Positions 34,753 to 42,651 of a stretch of 64,000 bases of DNA are shown here, in pieces. Source of the DNA: Dyella_D sp052115385 (GTDB taxonomy: Bacteria > Pseudomonadota > Gammaproteobacteria > Xanthomonadales > Rhodanobacteraceae); assembly GCF_052115385.1 (NCBI RefSeq), contig NZ_JBFRGP010000003.1, forward strand, positions 124,001 to 188,000, given 5' to 3'. The notes beneath the pieces are model-generated. The model saw only the letters and a list, made by a program, of their open reading frames with translations, had not been told where the DNA came from and did not search any database. Position 1 is the first letter of the stretch. Every line of letters starts with the position of its first letter. The translations under genes and the position numbers were made by a program.

Positions 34753-35436
34753 TCAGCCGTGCGCCTTGCCGGCGTCTTCCTGCGCCAGTGCATGCACCAG
34801 ATGGCCTTCCAACTGGTGCAGGTGCGACTGGACCTCTTGCGAGGTATGGATCATCTGGCGCAGCACGGTGACGAATTCCAGCGGGTCGACCGGTGCGCCG
34901 AGGTCGATCCGCGTGTGCAGCGCCGCCATGCTCGGCGCATTGAGCAGGATCACGCTGTCGTGGGTGATCCAGTCCGAGGCATTGCGCAGGTCCGCATAGG
35001 CGGCGGAATAGCGGCGTAGATCGACGTCATCCATCCAGCTCGCCGACTGGTTGGCCACCGCGACGTCCCAGGCCTGCGAGGCGAAGGTCGGCCAGTTGAC
35101 GCTCAGCTTGAACGAGGCGCGGCGCGCGCGGATATGCTCGTTGACGACGGCGGCCGCGGCACCGTCGCGGATGTCCTGGCTTACTGCCGTGTCGAGTTCG
35201 TTCAACGGCGCGATCAAGGCCTCGTTCGCCTTGATCGAGGAGCGCACGTCGTCGAGATTGCCCTGGATCTCGGCGCGGATCTGCCGGTTCGCGGTCTCGC
35301 CCGCATGCGCATGATGCGAGTGCTCGATCCACGCCTCCAGCCCCAGCGCGGTGAGAATGCTGAGCACGATCATCAGATAGTGCTTGCTGAAGTCCTTCAG
35401 CGAATGCAAACGCATTTTCGGCAGTTCGAGATGCAT
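34753..35436 (-). CDS. Single-pass membrane protein, paralogue 2 (flanks dapB)
   Basis: A 227-residue protein, paralogue of the 33105-33785 product. The first 40 residues (MHLELPKMRLHSLKDFSKHY plus LMIVLSILTALGLEAWIEH) are nearly identical, and the middle SQAWDVAVANQSASWMDDVD block is conserved; the remainder has diverged. One N-terminal TM segment, then a helical region with probable coiled coil. The two copies lie on the minus strand on either side of the plus-strand dapB, so either the pair arose by duplication with dapB inserted between, or a tandem array was broken. Function unknown. Confidence 0.75.
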   Translation of the reverse strand: MHLELPKMRLHSLKDFSKHYLMIVLSILTALGLEAWIEHSHHAHAGETANRQIRAEIQGNLDDVRSSIKANEALIAPLNELDTAVSQDIRDGAAAAVVNEHIRARRASFKLSVNWPTFASQAWDVAVANQSASWMDDVDLRRYSAAYADLRNASDWITHDSVILLNAPSMAALHTRIDLGAPVDPLEFVTVLRQMIHTSQEVQSHLHQLEGHLVHALAQEDAGKAHG

Positions 35437-35503
35437 GTCGTACGTCTCGGCAAGGCTGGAGGAGGCGCAGCGTAGCCGATCCCGGCGCCGTGCAGCAGTG
35501 CGC

Positions 35504-36598
35504 CTAGCCGGCTTCGAACAGGTCGCCCTGGGCGACGAAACTGTCCTGTTCGACGAAGCCGGACAGCCCCACGCCGACCAATCGATAGCGGCTGTCCGCC
35601 GGCCGCTCCACGCGGGCGCGCAGGGCGCAGGCCAGGTCGGCCAGCTCCTGCGCGGAGATCGGCCTGGTGGATGGCGTCAGGCTGCGCGTCAGCGTGTGGA
35701 AGTCGCTGGTCTTCAGCTTCAGCACCACGGTGCGCGCGATGCGGCCGTGTTCGCCCTCCGCCTCGCGCTCGTGCGCGGCCCAGGTCTTTTCGGCCAGGCG
35801 GCGGATATGCGGCTCCAGCTCGTCCAGGGTGAGGTCGCTGGCGAAGGTGTCTTCGGCGGAGACCTGCAGGGTGGGGCGGTCCGGTTCCACCGCGTGCTCG
35901 TCGATACCCAGCGACAGCTCGTGCAGGCGCCGGCCCCAGCGGCCGAAGCGCTGTTCCAGTTCCTCCGCCGCGAAGGCGCGCAGGTCGCCCACGGTGGCGA
36001 TGTTCATCGCGGTCAGCTTCGCCTCCATCACCTTGCCCACGCCGGGCAGGCGGCCCACCGCCAGCGGGGCGAGGAAGTCCAGGATCTGGTGCGGGCGGAT
36101 CACGAACAGGCCGTCCGGTTTGTTCCAGTCCGACGCGATCTTGGCCAGGAACTTGTTCGGCGCCACGCCGGCGGAGGCGGTGAGCCGGGTTTCCTCGCGG
36201 ATCGCCGCGCGGATCGCCTCAGCCGTGGCGGTGGCGGAGGGCAGCGCGGTGATGGAGGTGGTGACGTCGAGATACGCCTCGTCCAGCGACAGCGGCTCGA
36301 TCAGCTCGGTATGCCGCGAGAAGATTTCGCGCACCTGCCGCGACACCGCCTTGTAGCGGCCGAAATCCGGCGGCACGAAAATCGCCTGCGGACACAGCCG
36401 CTCGGCGCGCACCGCCGGCATCGCCGAACGCACGCCGAACTTGCGCGCCTCGTAGCTGGCCGCGCACACCACCGAGCGCGCGCCGCGCCACGCCACCACC
36501 ACCGGCTTGCCGCGAAGCTCCGGGGCGTCGCGCTGCTCCACCGACGCGTAGAAGGCGTCCATGTCGATGTGGATGATCTTGCGCGGGACGGAGGGCAC
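35504..36598 (-). CDS. dinB: DNA polymerase IV
   Basis: Y-family translesion polymerase, error-prone and normally part of the DNA damage response. The 364 residues carry the palm motif KIIHIDMDAFYASVEQRD (about 8-25), the second catalytic motif PLSLDEAYLDVT (about 102-113), helix-hairpin-helix thumb region (LPGVGKVMEAKL, about 181-192) and a little-finger domain. The frame begins with GTG at 36598, a few residues before the canonical KIIHIDMD start. No beta-clamp motif is obvious beyond the acidic/Phe-rich C terminus (QGDLFEAG). It is divergent from the toxin-like operon at 36801. I found no clear SOS box in the about 200-nt gap. Confidence 0.96.
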   Translation of the reverse strand: MPSVPRKIIHIDMDAFYASVEQRDAPELRGKPVVVAWRGARSVVCAASYEARKFGVRSAMPAVRAERLCPQAIFVPPDFGRYKAVSRQVREIFSRHTELIEPLSLDEAYLDVTTSITALPSATATAEAIRAAIREETRLTASAGVAPNKFLAKIASDWNKPDGLFVIRPHQILDFLAPLAVGRLPGVGKVMEAKLTAMNIATVGDLRAFAAEELEQRFGRWGRRLHELSLGIDEHAVEPDRPTLQVSAEDTFASDLTLDELEPHIRRLAEKTWAAHEREAEGEHGRIARTVVLKLKTSDFHTLTRSLTPSTRPISAQELADLACALRARVERPADSRYRLVGVGLSGFVEQDSFVAQGDLFEAG

Positions 36599-36737
36599 GA
36601 ACGGGTGGCGGCGTGGCGTGGACGGTGGCGAGAGTTAAGCACGGAACCGCGCCTGCCGGCGGCAACGCGACAGATTAGGTCGATTCAAGTCGTCCAGGGT
36701 GAAGCCAGATCGCGCCCGTCGGCGTAGTTTCTTAAGT

Positions 36738-36755
36738 GCGAAATAATGATTTCGC
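36738..36755. promoter_or_regulatory. Palindrome upstream of the toxin-like operon
   Basis: GCGAAAT and ATTTCGC are exact complements separated by AATG. The site lies 46-63 nt before the ATG at 36801, in a markedly A/T-rich stretch (36730-36790) that probably contains the promoter. It could be an operator for a dimeric repressor or activator. An AAGGGGGA ribosome-binding sequence follows at about 36786-36794. Confidence 0.5.
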
Positions 36756-36800
36756 GGTTTTGAATAGAAAAATCTGGTTTTATCAAAGGGGGAACTTCGA

Positions 36801-37139
36801 ATGAAAGTATTAATTCTTCTGTTGCTGGCTTGCATGCCCTTGGCGACTGCTGCGGCTGATATACATCTAACCGGTCCAGTGGTCGGATTCCAAATGCGCA
36901 GCGCTGAGGAGCGGTGTTATGCGGCGATCGCCGATCCGGCTAACCCGTACTACGGCAATGGCTATTTTCACATCGAAAGTAAGGCGATGTGCTCGATGGC
37001 GAAAGCGGCGTTTCTCACCGGAATATCCGTTGCCGCGCTAGGCAAGGTCGAATCGTCCGGCGAAACCAACAGCATATCGCACCTGGAAATGGTCAGGGCC
37101 GGAGCCAGGCCGTACTGGCCGCCCTATGGACATCCTTGA
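36801..37139 (+). CDS. Small secreted protein, candidate B subunit of an AB-type toxin
   Basis: A 112-residue protein with a signal peptide (about 1-19, ending TAAA|DI), leaving about 93 residues. Two cysteines (C39 in EERCYAA, C64 in AMCSMA) could form one disulfide. The second is directly followed by a helix-like AKAAFLTGISVAALGK (67-82). A disulfide and an 'alltG-x-V' helix then strand are features of the small OB-fold B subunits of AB5 toxins (SubB/PltB type) and of related uncharacterised secreted proteins. The next gene, starting 10 nt after this stop, looks like a PltA/S1-type ADP-ribosyltransferase. The B-subunit role is inference from size, secretion, disulfide and context; sequence identity to known B subunits is low. 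Codon and base composition are less GC-rich than the neighbours. Confidence 0.6.
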   Translation: MKVLILLLLACMPLATAAADIHLTGPVVGFQMRSAEERCYAAIADPANPYYGNGYFHIESKAMCSMAKAAFLTGISVAALGKVESSGETNSISHLEMVRAGARPYWPPYGHP

Positions 37140-37149
37140 TGGGGTCGGC

Positions 37150-38100
37150 ATGGCTACTTCAGCGAAGCGATGGTTATCACGGCTGGGTCTGCTGCTTGGC
37201 CTTGCCTTATGTGGAGCGTTTCCGTCGTGGGCTAACGGTGGGGTGCGGTTCGTCTACCGTTTCGATACCCGGCCGCCGGAACAAATCTTTGCTTCCGGTT
37301 TTTCCCCGCGGGGAAGCGATACCAGTCTGATACGGCACGTGCTGGCGTGGACGGAAGAGAGCGCTTTTGTCGCCGCCACGTCGAGCCTGGAAGTGGCGAC
37401 GAGTCTGGCGATCACCTACCTTGAGGCCAATCCTGGCGCCGTCGGCTTCATTTATCGGATCCAGGCTGACGAGAGCTTTTACGAAGCGATCCCCAGTCTG
37501 GAACATTTTCTCGCGCAGGAAAGGGGCGCTGGCATCGATCCGCGTCACTACTATACGGAGAGGGGTCTCGACTACGTCATCCCACAGTTCACCTGGCAAC
37601 GAGAGTTCGTGGCGACTGTTCCGATCAGGCTGTCATCGATTTCGTGGGCCCTCTCGTATTCCAGTGAACGTGGAACGGACAACAATTTCCACGTGCGGCC
37701 AGGTTCGTATCGGCATAACACGGCATGGACGGGGGATAGCGCTACTTTCGCCAACACCGCGCCTTACACAGTGACCTGGCCAGAGGACGATGCATCCTCA
37801 TCTCCGTCACTTGCCATATGCTCGCCGGCTGTCGGTGCCATATCTCAACCCGCGGGAATGAACTGTACGAATGATGTGTACGGGGCCGCCGAGGGCGGCG
37901 CGGAAGATGGCGATCCTATCCATCTGGCGTTGCTGCCGTCCTGTGCGTCGCCGAAGGAAAAGCGCGGCGATTCCATCCGGTTCTGTTTTTCCGCCCTGCG
38001 GATCGTGAACATGTCGAGCAGGATGCGGGTCGATGCAGAGATTCAATCGGAAGTCGGCGCGGGCGAGAACTGGCGCTGGCGGAAGAACGACGATCTCTGA
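37150..38100 (+). CDS. Pertussis/typhoid-toxin-like ADP-ribosyltransferase A subunit
   Basis: A 316-residue secreted protein (signal about 1-28, WA|NGG). The mature N terminus reads VRFVYRFDTRPPEQIFASGF (32-51), closely following the pertussis toxin S1 and typhoid toxin PltA start (YRxDSxPPxxxFxxGF); R37 corresponds to the catalytic arginine of the R-S-E class. SAFVAATSS (71-79) aligns with the STS strand, here AAT as in PltA-like variants. GFIYRIQADESFYEAIPSLE (99-118) matches the next S1/PltA block. WQREFV (149-154) supplies the Q-x-E catalytic motif with E152. Known relatives transfer ADP-ribose from NAD to host G proteins. The region after about 200 (cysteines 224, 239, 265, 279) is longer than in S1 or PltA and unrecognised. 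The start at 37150 is chosen because it gives a clean signal peptide; an in-frame ATG at 37126 overlaps the previous gene. Confidence 0.8.
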   Translation: MATSAKRWLSRLGLLLGLALCGAFPSWANGGVRFVYRFDTRPPEQIFASGFSPRGSDTSLIRHVLAWTEESAFVAATSSLEVATSLAITYLEANPGAVGFIYRIQADESFYEAIPSLEHFLAQERGAGIDPRHYYTERGLDYVIPQFTWQREFVATVPIRLSSISWALSYSSERGTDNNFHVRPGSYRHNTAWTGDSATFANTAPYTVTWPEDDASSSPSLAICSPAVGAISQPAGMNCTNDVYGAAEGGAEDGDPIHLALLPSCASPKEKRGDSIRFCFSALRIVNMSSRMRVDAEIQSEVGAGENWRWRKNDDL

Positions 38101-38118
38101 CTCCGTTGGCCTTCTCGC

Positions 38119-38157
38119 AAACCCGGCGGCGGATCTACCCGATCCGCCGCCGGGTTT
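38119..38157 (+). terminator. Perfect 17-bp hairpin after the toxin-like operon
   Basis: AAACCCGGCGGCGGATC and its exact complement GATCCGCCGCCGGGTTT flank a 5-nt TACCC loop, 18 nt after the stop at 38100. The T run after the stem is only three long, so termination may be weaker than at 7814 or 17683. It marks the 3' boundary of the low-GC island. Confidence 0.7.
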
Positions 38158-38275
38158 GCTCATTCCTGCCGATCCGCCGGCGCGGCGCTTGAAGGCCTCG
38201 CGCCGGCCCGCAGATCACGTGCACTTACCGCCCCGCCTGCCAAGCTGGGCGGCATCCACGTGAGGAAAAGCTGCA

Positions 38276-38959
38276 ATGAAGATCCTGATGGTGCTGACGT
38301 CGCACGACCGCCTGGGCGACACCGGCCGCAAGACCGGTTTCTGGCTGGAAGAGTTCGCCGCGCCGTACTACGCGTTCAAAGATGCCGGCGCGCAGCTCGT
38401 GCTGGCCTCGCCCAAGGGCGGCCAGCCCCCGCTCGATCCCAAGAGCGACGACGCCGACGCGCAGACCGACGCCACCCGCCGCTTCCGCGCCGACGCCAAG
38501 GCGGTGGAGGCGCTGGCCCACACGCTGCCACTGGCCGAGGCGGCCAAGGCGCAGTACGACGCGGTGTTCTATCCCGGCGGGCATGGTCCGCTGTGGGACC
38601 TGGCCGAGGACCAGCATTCCGCCGAGCTGATCGAACGCACCTATGCGGCCGGCAAGCCGGTGGGTGCGGTGTGCCACGGGCCGGCGGTGTTCCGCCACAC
38701 GCGCTTCAAGGGCGAGCCGCTGGTGCGCGGCAAGCGCGTCACCGGTTTCACCAATGGCGAAGAGGCCGCGGTGGGCCTGACCGAGGTGGTGCCGTTCCTG
38801 GTCGAGGACATGCTCAAGGCGCATGGCGCGGAGTACTCGAAGAAGGCCGACTTCCATCCGTATGCCGTCACCGACGGCAACCTGGTGACCGGGCAGAACC
38901 CAGCCTCGTCGGTGGATGCGGCCAAGGCCGTGCTGGCGCTGCTGCGCAGCGAGGGCTGA
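38276..38959 (+). CDS. DJ-1/PfpI family protein (class I amidotransferase-like)
   Basis: A 227-residue protein of the Hsp31/YDR533C-like branch of the DJ-1 superfamily. The nucleophile elbow is VGAVCHGPAVF (about 123-133) with the reactive Cys followed by His. The acidic partner is likely in LLEE/FWLEEFAAPYYAF near the N terminus, and AVFYPGGHGPLWDL (about 97-110) is the conserved loop. Relatives act as glyoxalase III, deglycase-like or chaperone proteins against reactive carbonyls. GAGGAAAA lies about 10 nt before the ATG. Cytoplasmic; monocistronic by position. Confidence 0.9.
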   Translation: MKILMVLTSHDRLGDTGRKTGFWLEEFAAPYYAFKDAGAQLVLASPKGGQPPLDPKSDDADAQTDATRRFRADAKAVEALAHTLPLAEAAKAQYDAVFYPGGHGPLWDLAEDQHSAELIERTYAAGKPVGAVCHGPAVFRHTRFKGEPLVRGKRVTGFTNGEEAAVGLTEVVPFLVEDMLKAHGAEYSKKADFHPYAVTDGNLVTGQNPASSVDAAKAVLALLRSEG

Positions 38960-39077
38960 ACCCGGCACGCGGTGGGGACGGGCAGGCCGCGCCACGTCCT
39001 GCCCGAGCTCCATGCTCCCGCGCATAGGGCATAGGTCATCAGTCATGAGGGGGCGTCCCGGGTTATCGTCGACGCTT

Positions 39078-40409
39078 ATGACTGACACTTCTCCTTCCTA
39101 CCTCCGCCGTCTCGGCACCTGGGACGCCGCCGCCATCGTGATCGGCGGCGTGATCGGCGGCGGCATCTTCCGCAGCACCTCCACCGTGGCCGAGCGCACC
39201 TCGTCCGGCGCGCAATTGCTGGTGCTATGGGCGATCGGCGGCGCGCTCACCCTGGCCGGGGTGCTGTGCTACGCGGAACTCGGCGCGCGGCGGCCGCAGG
39301 CGGGTGGCATCTACATCTATCTGCGCGAAGCGTTCGGCCAGCTGCCGGCGTTCCTGTTCGGATGGACCATGGCGCTGATCAACTATCCGGGCAGCGTGGC
39401 GGCGGTGGCGACCACCTTTGCCGATTACCTCTGCGCCGCGGTGGGCCTGCCCTTGATGTGGGTGAAGCCGATGGCAGCGGCGGCGATCCTGTTTATCGTG
39501 GGCGTGAATTTCTTCGGCATCCGCGCCGGTTCGCGCATGCTCAACGTGTTCACCGTGCTGAAGCTGGCGGCCATCGCCATGCTGGTGGCGACGGCGCTGG
39601 TGCTGGCGCGCGGCCATTTCGGCATGGCGCTGGCGCCGGATCCGGTGCACCAGGCGCGGCCCTGGGATTTCCTCGGCGCGCTGCTGCCGGTGCTGTTCAC
39701 CTATGGCGGCTTCCATTACCTCAACGACCTCGCCGGCGAAGTGCGCGAACCGCAGCGCACGCTGCCGCGCGCGCTGGGCCTGGGCCTGGCGGCGGTGGTG
39801 CTGTGCTATCTGCTGGTCAACTTCGCTTACCTGGCCGGGCTCGGCCATGCGGGTCTGGCCGCCAGCCACGCGCCGGCCGCGGACCTGATGCACAAGCTGT
39901 TCGGCGACGCCGGCGCGCGGGTGATGGCGATCGGCATCGCCTGTTCCACCTTCGGCTATTGCAGCATCGCCATCGCCGGTGGCGCGCGCGTGCTGCAGAC
40001 CATGGGCGCGGACGGCATGTTCTTCCGCGCGGTAGGGCGCATCGACCCGCAGTCGCGCGCGCCGCAGGTGGCGCTGGCGGTGCTCGGCGGCTGGGCCATC
40101 GTGCTGGTGCTGTCCGGCAGCTTCGGCCAGCTGCTCAACTACACCACGGTGGGCGAGTGGCTGTTCCATGCGTTCGGCATCGCCACGCTGTTCTGGTATC
40201 GCCGCCGTTTCGCGGCGGAGCCGGCGCCGTATCGGGTGCCGTTCTATCCGGTGCTGCCGTTTCTGTTCGTGTTGACGGTGCTGGGTGTGATTGCCGCGAC
40301 GGTGCTGGATTCGCCCGGCGATGCAGGCATGAGTCTGCTGCTGGTGCTGGTCGGTGTGCCGGTCTATCTGGTGTGGCGTGCGTGGCAGCGGCGGCAAGGT
40401 CCGGCGTGA
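39078..40409 (+). CDS. APC-family amino acid permease
   Basis: A 443-residue integral membrane protein with about 12 hydrophobic segments. The APC signature IVIGGVIGGGIFRSTSTVAE (about 20-39) contains the broken TM1 substrate-binding GxGIF. TM6 reads LFTYGGFHYLNDLAGEVREP (about 210-229), again matching the unwound TM6 of LeuT-fold carriers. It probably imports an amino acid; specificity is unknown. The start is the ATG before TDTSPSYLRRLGTWDAAA; earlier in-frame ATGs run into the DJ-1 gene. Repeat A3 follows 4 nt after the stop. Confidence 0.92.
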   Translation: MTDTSPSYLRRLGTWDAAAIVIGGVIGGGIFRSTSTVAERTSSGAQLLVLWAIGGALTLAGVLCYAELGARRPQAGGIYIYLREAFGQLPAFLFGWTMALINYPGSVAAVATTFADYLCAAVGLPLMWVKPMAAAAILFIVGVNFFGIRAGSRMLNVFTVLKLAAIAMLVATALVLARGHFGMALAPDPVHQARPWDFLGALLPVLFTYGGFHYLNDLAGEVREPQRTLPRALGLGLAAVVLCYLLVNFAYLAGLGHAGLAASHAPAADLMHKLFGDAGARVMAIGIACSTFGYCSIAIAGGARVLQTMGADGMFFRAVGRIDPQSRAPQVALAVLGGWAIVLVLSGSFGQLLNYTTVGEWLFHAFGIATLFWYRRRFAAEPAPYRVPFYPVLPFLFVLTVLGVIAATVLDSPGDAGMSLLLVLVGVPVYLVWRAWQRRQGPA

Positions 40410-40412
40410 CGC

Positions 40413-40498
40413 CGTAGGTTGGGGTGAGCGCAGCGAACCCCAACCGGTGCTGCCGGATGCCGTGCTGTTGGGGTTCACTGCGTTCACCCCAACCTACG
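40413..40498. repeat. Family-A inverted repeat, copy A3
   Basis: An 86-bp palindromic copy, 3 nt after the permease stop and 29 nt before the GTG start of the glycosidase gene. Transcribed, it would form a long stem in the leader of that gene, possibly separating permease and glycosidase expression. Confidence 0.9.
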
Positions 40499-40527
40499 TC
40501 GCTCCAGTCGGGGCGAAGGAGTAGCGC

Positions 40528-42651
40528 GTGAAGCGATGGCATACGTTCGGCTGCTTGGTATTCGCATCCCTGTGCGGCGGGTCTGCCGTGGCCGGACAGC
40601 TGGCCGATCTCGGACAGCCCTCAGCCAAAGTCGCGCTCGAACAGGTGCAGCGCGGTGCCCATGAAGTGCGCGATGGCGCGGCCGTGCTGCAGCCCTTCGT
40701 GTTCCAGCCCGCCGCAGCGCCGCATCTGACCATCGCACCCGCAGGCACTTGGGACTGGAGCAGCCAGGGCGAACTGCACCTGCGCGTGCAGAGCGGCATG
40801 GATTGGGCGGTGACGCTGCGCATCGATATCGACGGCGCCGGCAAGGATCAGGCGCTGCACGCCACCGTCGGCATTCCTGCCGGTCCTCCGCAGACCGTGG
40901 TCGTGCCGCTGCACGCCGCTTCGCCGCGCGCGCAGGGCATGCAGGTGGGGCCGCCGATGCCGTACGACAGCAAGGGTCAGCGCGTGCTGGTCGCCACCGT
41001 GGTCGAAGGCCAGCTCGATCTGCACAAGGTCGCGTCGGTGCGCCTGAGCATGCCCGCGCCGCAGGCGGCGCAGACGCTGCTGTTCGGCAAGCTGGAGACA
41101 GTGGCCGGCGACGCGGCGCTGCGCGGTGCCTACACCGCCATCGTCGACGGCTATGGCCAGTACACGCGCGGCCAGTGGCCGGAGAAGATCGACAGCGATG
41201 TCGCGCTGCGCGCCGCGCAGGCCAGGCTGGTGGATGCGCCATCGCCGGCAAAGCGCGACCCCTACGGCGGCCGCCGCGAGCTGCCTTCGTTCAAAGCCAC
41301 CGGCTGGTTCCACACCGAGCGCCGCGACGGTCGCTGGTCGCTGGTGACGCCGGAAGGCCATGCGTTCTTCTCGCTGGGCGTCAATGCGGTGACCACGGAG
41401 CAGCGCAGCTACGTGCAAGGCCGCGAATGGATGTTCGTCGGCTTGCCGCCGGACAGCGGTGCGTGGCGAGCGTTCTACGGCAGCAGCGACAACCGCTCGC
41501 CCGATGCACAGGCCGCGGCCGGCATCGGCTACAACCACGGGCGCTGGTTCGATTTCTACGCGGCCAACCTGTATCGCCTGGATGGTGCGAACTGGCCACA
41601 GGCCTGGCGCGCACGTACCACCGCACGCCTGCGCGCATGGGGTTTCAACACGCTGGGCAACTGGAGCGACCAGGCCCTCGCCGGCGAACGCACGAACCGC
41701 CTGGCCTACACCCGCTCGATCGAAGTGGCCGGCGTGTTCGGCAATGTGTCCAGCGGCTACGACTATTGGGGCCGCATGCCCGACCCGTTCGACCCGCGCT
41801 TCGCACAGGCCGCCGAAGCGGCCGTGGTGAAAGCGTCGAAAGGCGCGCAGAACGATCCCTGGCTGCTGGGCTACTTCGCCGATAACGAATTGCCGTGGGC
41901 CGGGCAGGGGCCGCAGGGGCGCTGGGGTCTGGCGCTGGGCACGCTGCGCGGCGAGGCGCGCAGCGATGCGAAGCAGGCGTTCATCGCCGCGCTCAAGCGC
42001 AAGTACGGCGAGCCGGCGAAGCTGGCCGCGGCCTGGGGCATCGCATTGAATGCGTGGGATGCGCTCAACGCCACCGGCTATGACGCACCCTTGCCGGGCG
42101 AGGCGCATCCGGCGATCGCCGCCGACTACAGCGCGTGGCTGCAGCAATACGCCGAGCAATATTTCCGCGTGGTCAGCGAGGCGCTGCACCGGCACGATCC
42201 GCATCATCTGTTCCTCGGCGGCCGCTTCGCGGTGAATACGCCGGAAGCCGTCGCCGCCTGCGCGCGCTATTGCAATGTGCTCAGCTTCAATGCCTATACC
42301 GACGTGCCGCAGCACGGCGTGGACATGGCCGCGATCGCCAAGCTCGGCAAGCCGGTGCTGCTTACCGAATTCCATTTCGGCTCGGACGACCGCGGGCCGT
42401 TCGGCCGCGGCGTGGTGCCGGTGTGGAACGAGGCGCAGCGCGGCGAGGCGTATGCGCGCTATGTGCAGGCGGCGGCGAAGGATCCGAACGTGGTCGGCGC
42501 GCACTGGTTCGAATACACCGACCAGCCGGTCAACGGCCGCACGCTCGATGGCGAGAACTCGCACGTCGGCCTGGTCGGCATCACCGACCTGCCGTTCAAG
42601 AGTTTCGTCGAAGCAGTGCGCAAGGCCAACGAGCAGGCGGACGCCCGTTGA
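40528..42651 (+). CDS. Exported agarase-like glycoside hydrolase (GH50/GH42-like barrel)
   Basis: A 707-residue protein with a signal peptide (about 1-22, SAVA|GQ), an N-terminal beta-sandwich (about 30-230) and a TIM-barrel hydrolase domain (about 250-690). The barrel starts at GWFHTERRDGRWSLVTPEGH. Candidate acid/base glutamate is in LLGYFADNELPW (about 449-460) and the nucleophile in KPVLLTEFHFGSDDRG (about 609-624), the paired Glu arrangement of GH-A enzymes. It resembles proteins annotated as beta-agarase or beta-galactosidase; the true substrate in a likely soil organism is unclear. The start is GTG at 40528 with AAGGAG 6 nt upstream. It lies downstream of the APC permease and repeat A3. 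Confidence 0.85.
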   Translation: MKRWHTFGCLVFASLCGGSAVAGQLADLGQPSAKVALEQVQRGAHEVRDGAAVLQPFVFQPAAAPHLTIAPAGTWDWSSQGELHLRVQSGMDWAVTLRIDIDGAGKDQALHATVGIPAGPPQTVVVPLHAASPRAQGMQVGPPMPYDSKGQRVLVATVVEGQLDLHKVASVRLSMPAPQAAQTLLFGKLETVAGDAALRGAYTAIVDGYGQYTRGQWPEKIDSDVALRAAQARLVDAPSPAKRDPYGGRRELPSFKATGWFHTERRDGRWSLVTPEGHAFFSLGVNAVTTEQRSYVQGREWMFVGLPPDSGAWRAFYGSSDNRSPDAQAAAGIGYNHGRWFDFYAANLYRLDGANWPQAWRARTTARLRAWGFNTLGNWSDQALAGERTNRLAYTRSIEVAGVFGNVSSGYDYWGRMPDPFDPRFAQAAEAAVVKASKGAQNDPWLLGYFADNELPWAGQGPQGRWGLALGTLRGEARSDAKQAFIAALKRKYGEPAKLAAAWGIALNAWDALNATGYDAPLPGEAHPAIAADYSAWLQQYAEQYFRVVSEALHRHDPHHLFLGGRFAVNTPEAVAACARYCNVLSFNAYTDVPQHGVDMAAIAKLGKPVLLTEFHFGSDDRGPFGRGVVPVWNEAQRGEAYARYVQAAAKDPNVVGAHWFEYTDQPVNGRTLDGENSHVGLVGITDLPFKSFVEAVRKANEQADAR

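Noticed and set aside
36801..37139. Treating the 112-codon ORF before the toxin-like gene as spurious
   Set aside because: Kept as a gene: it has a good ribosome-binding site, a clean signal peptide, two cysteines and tight spacing to the next gene.
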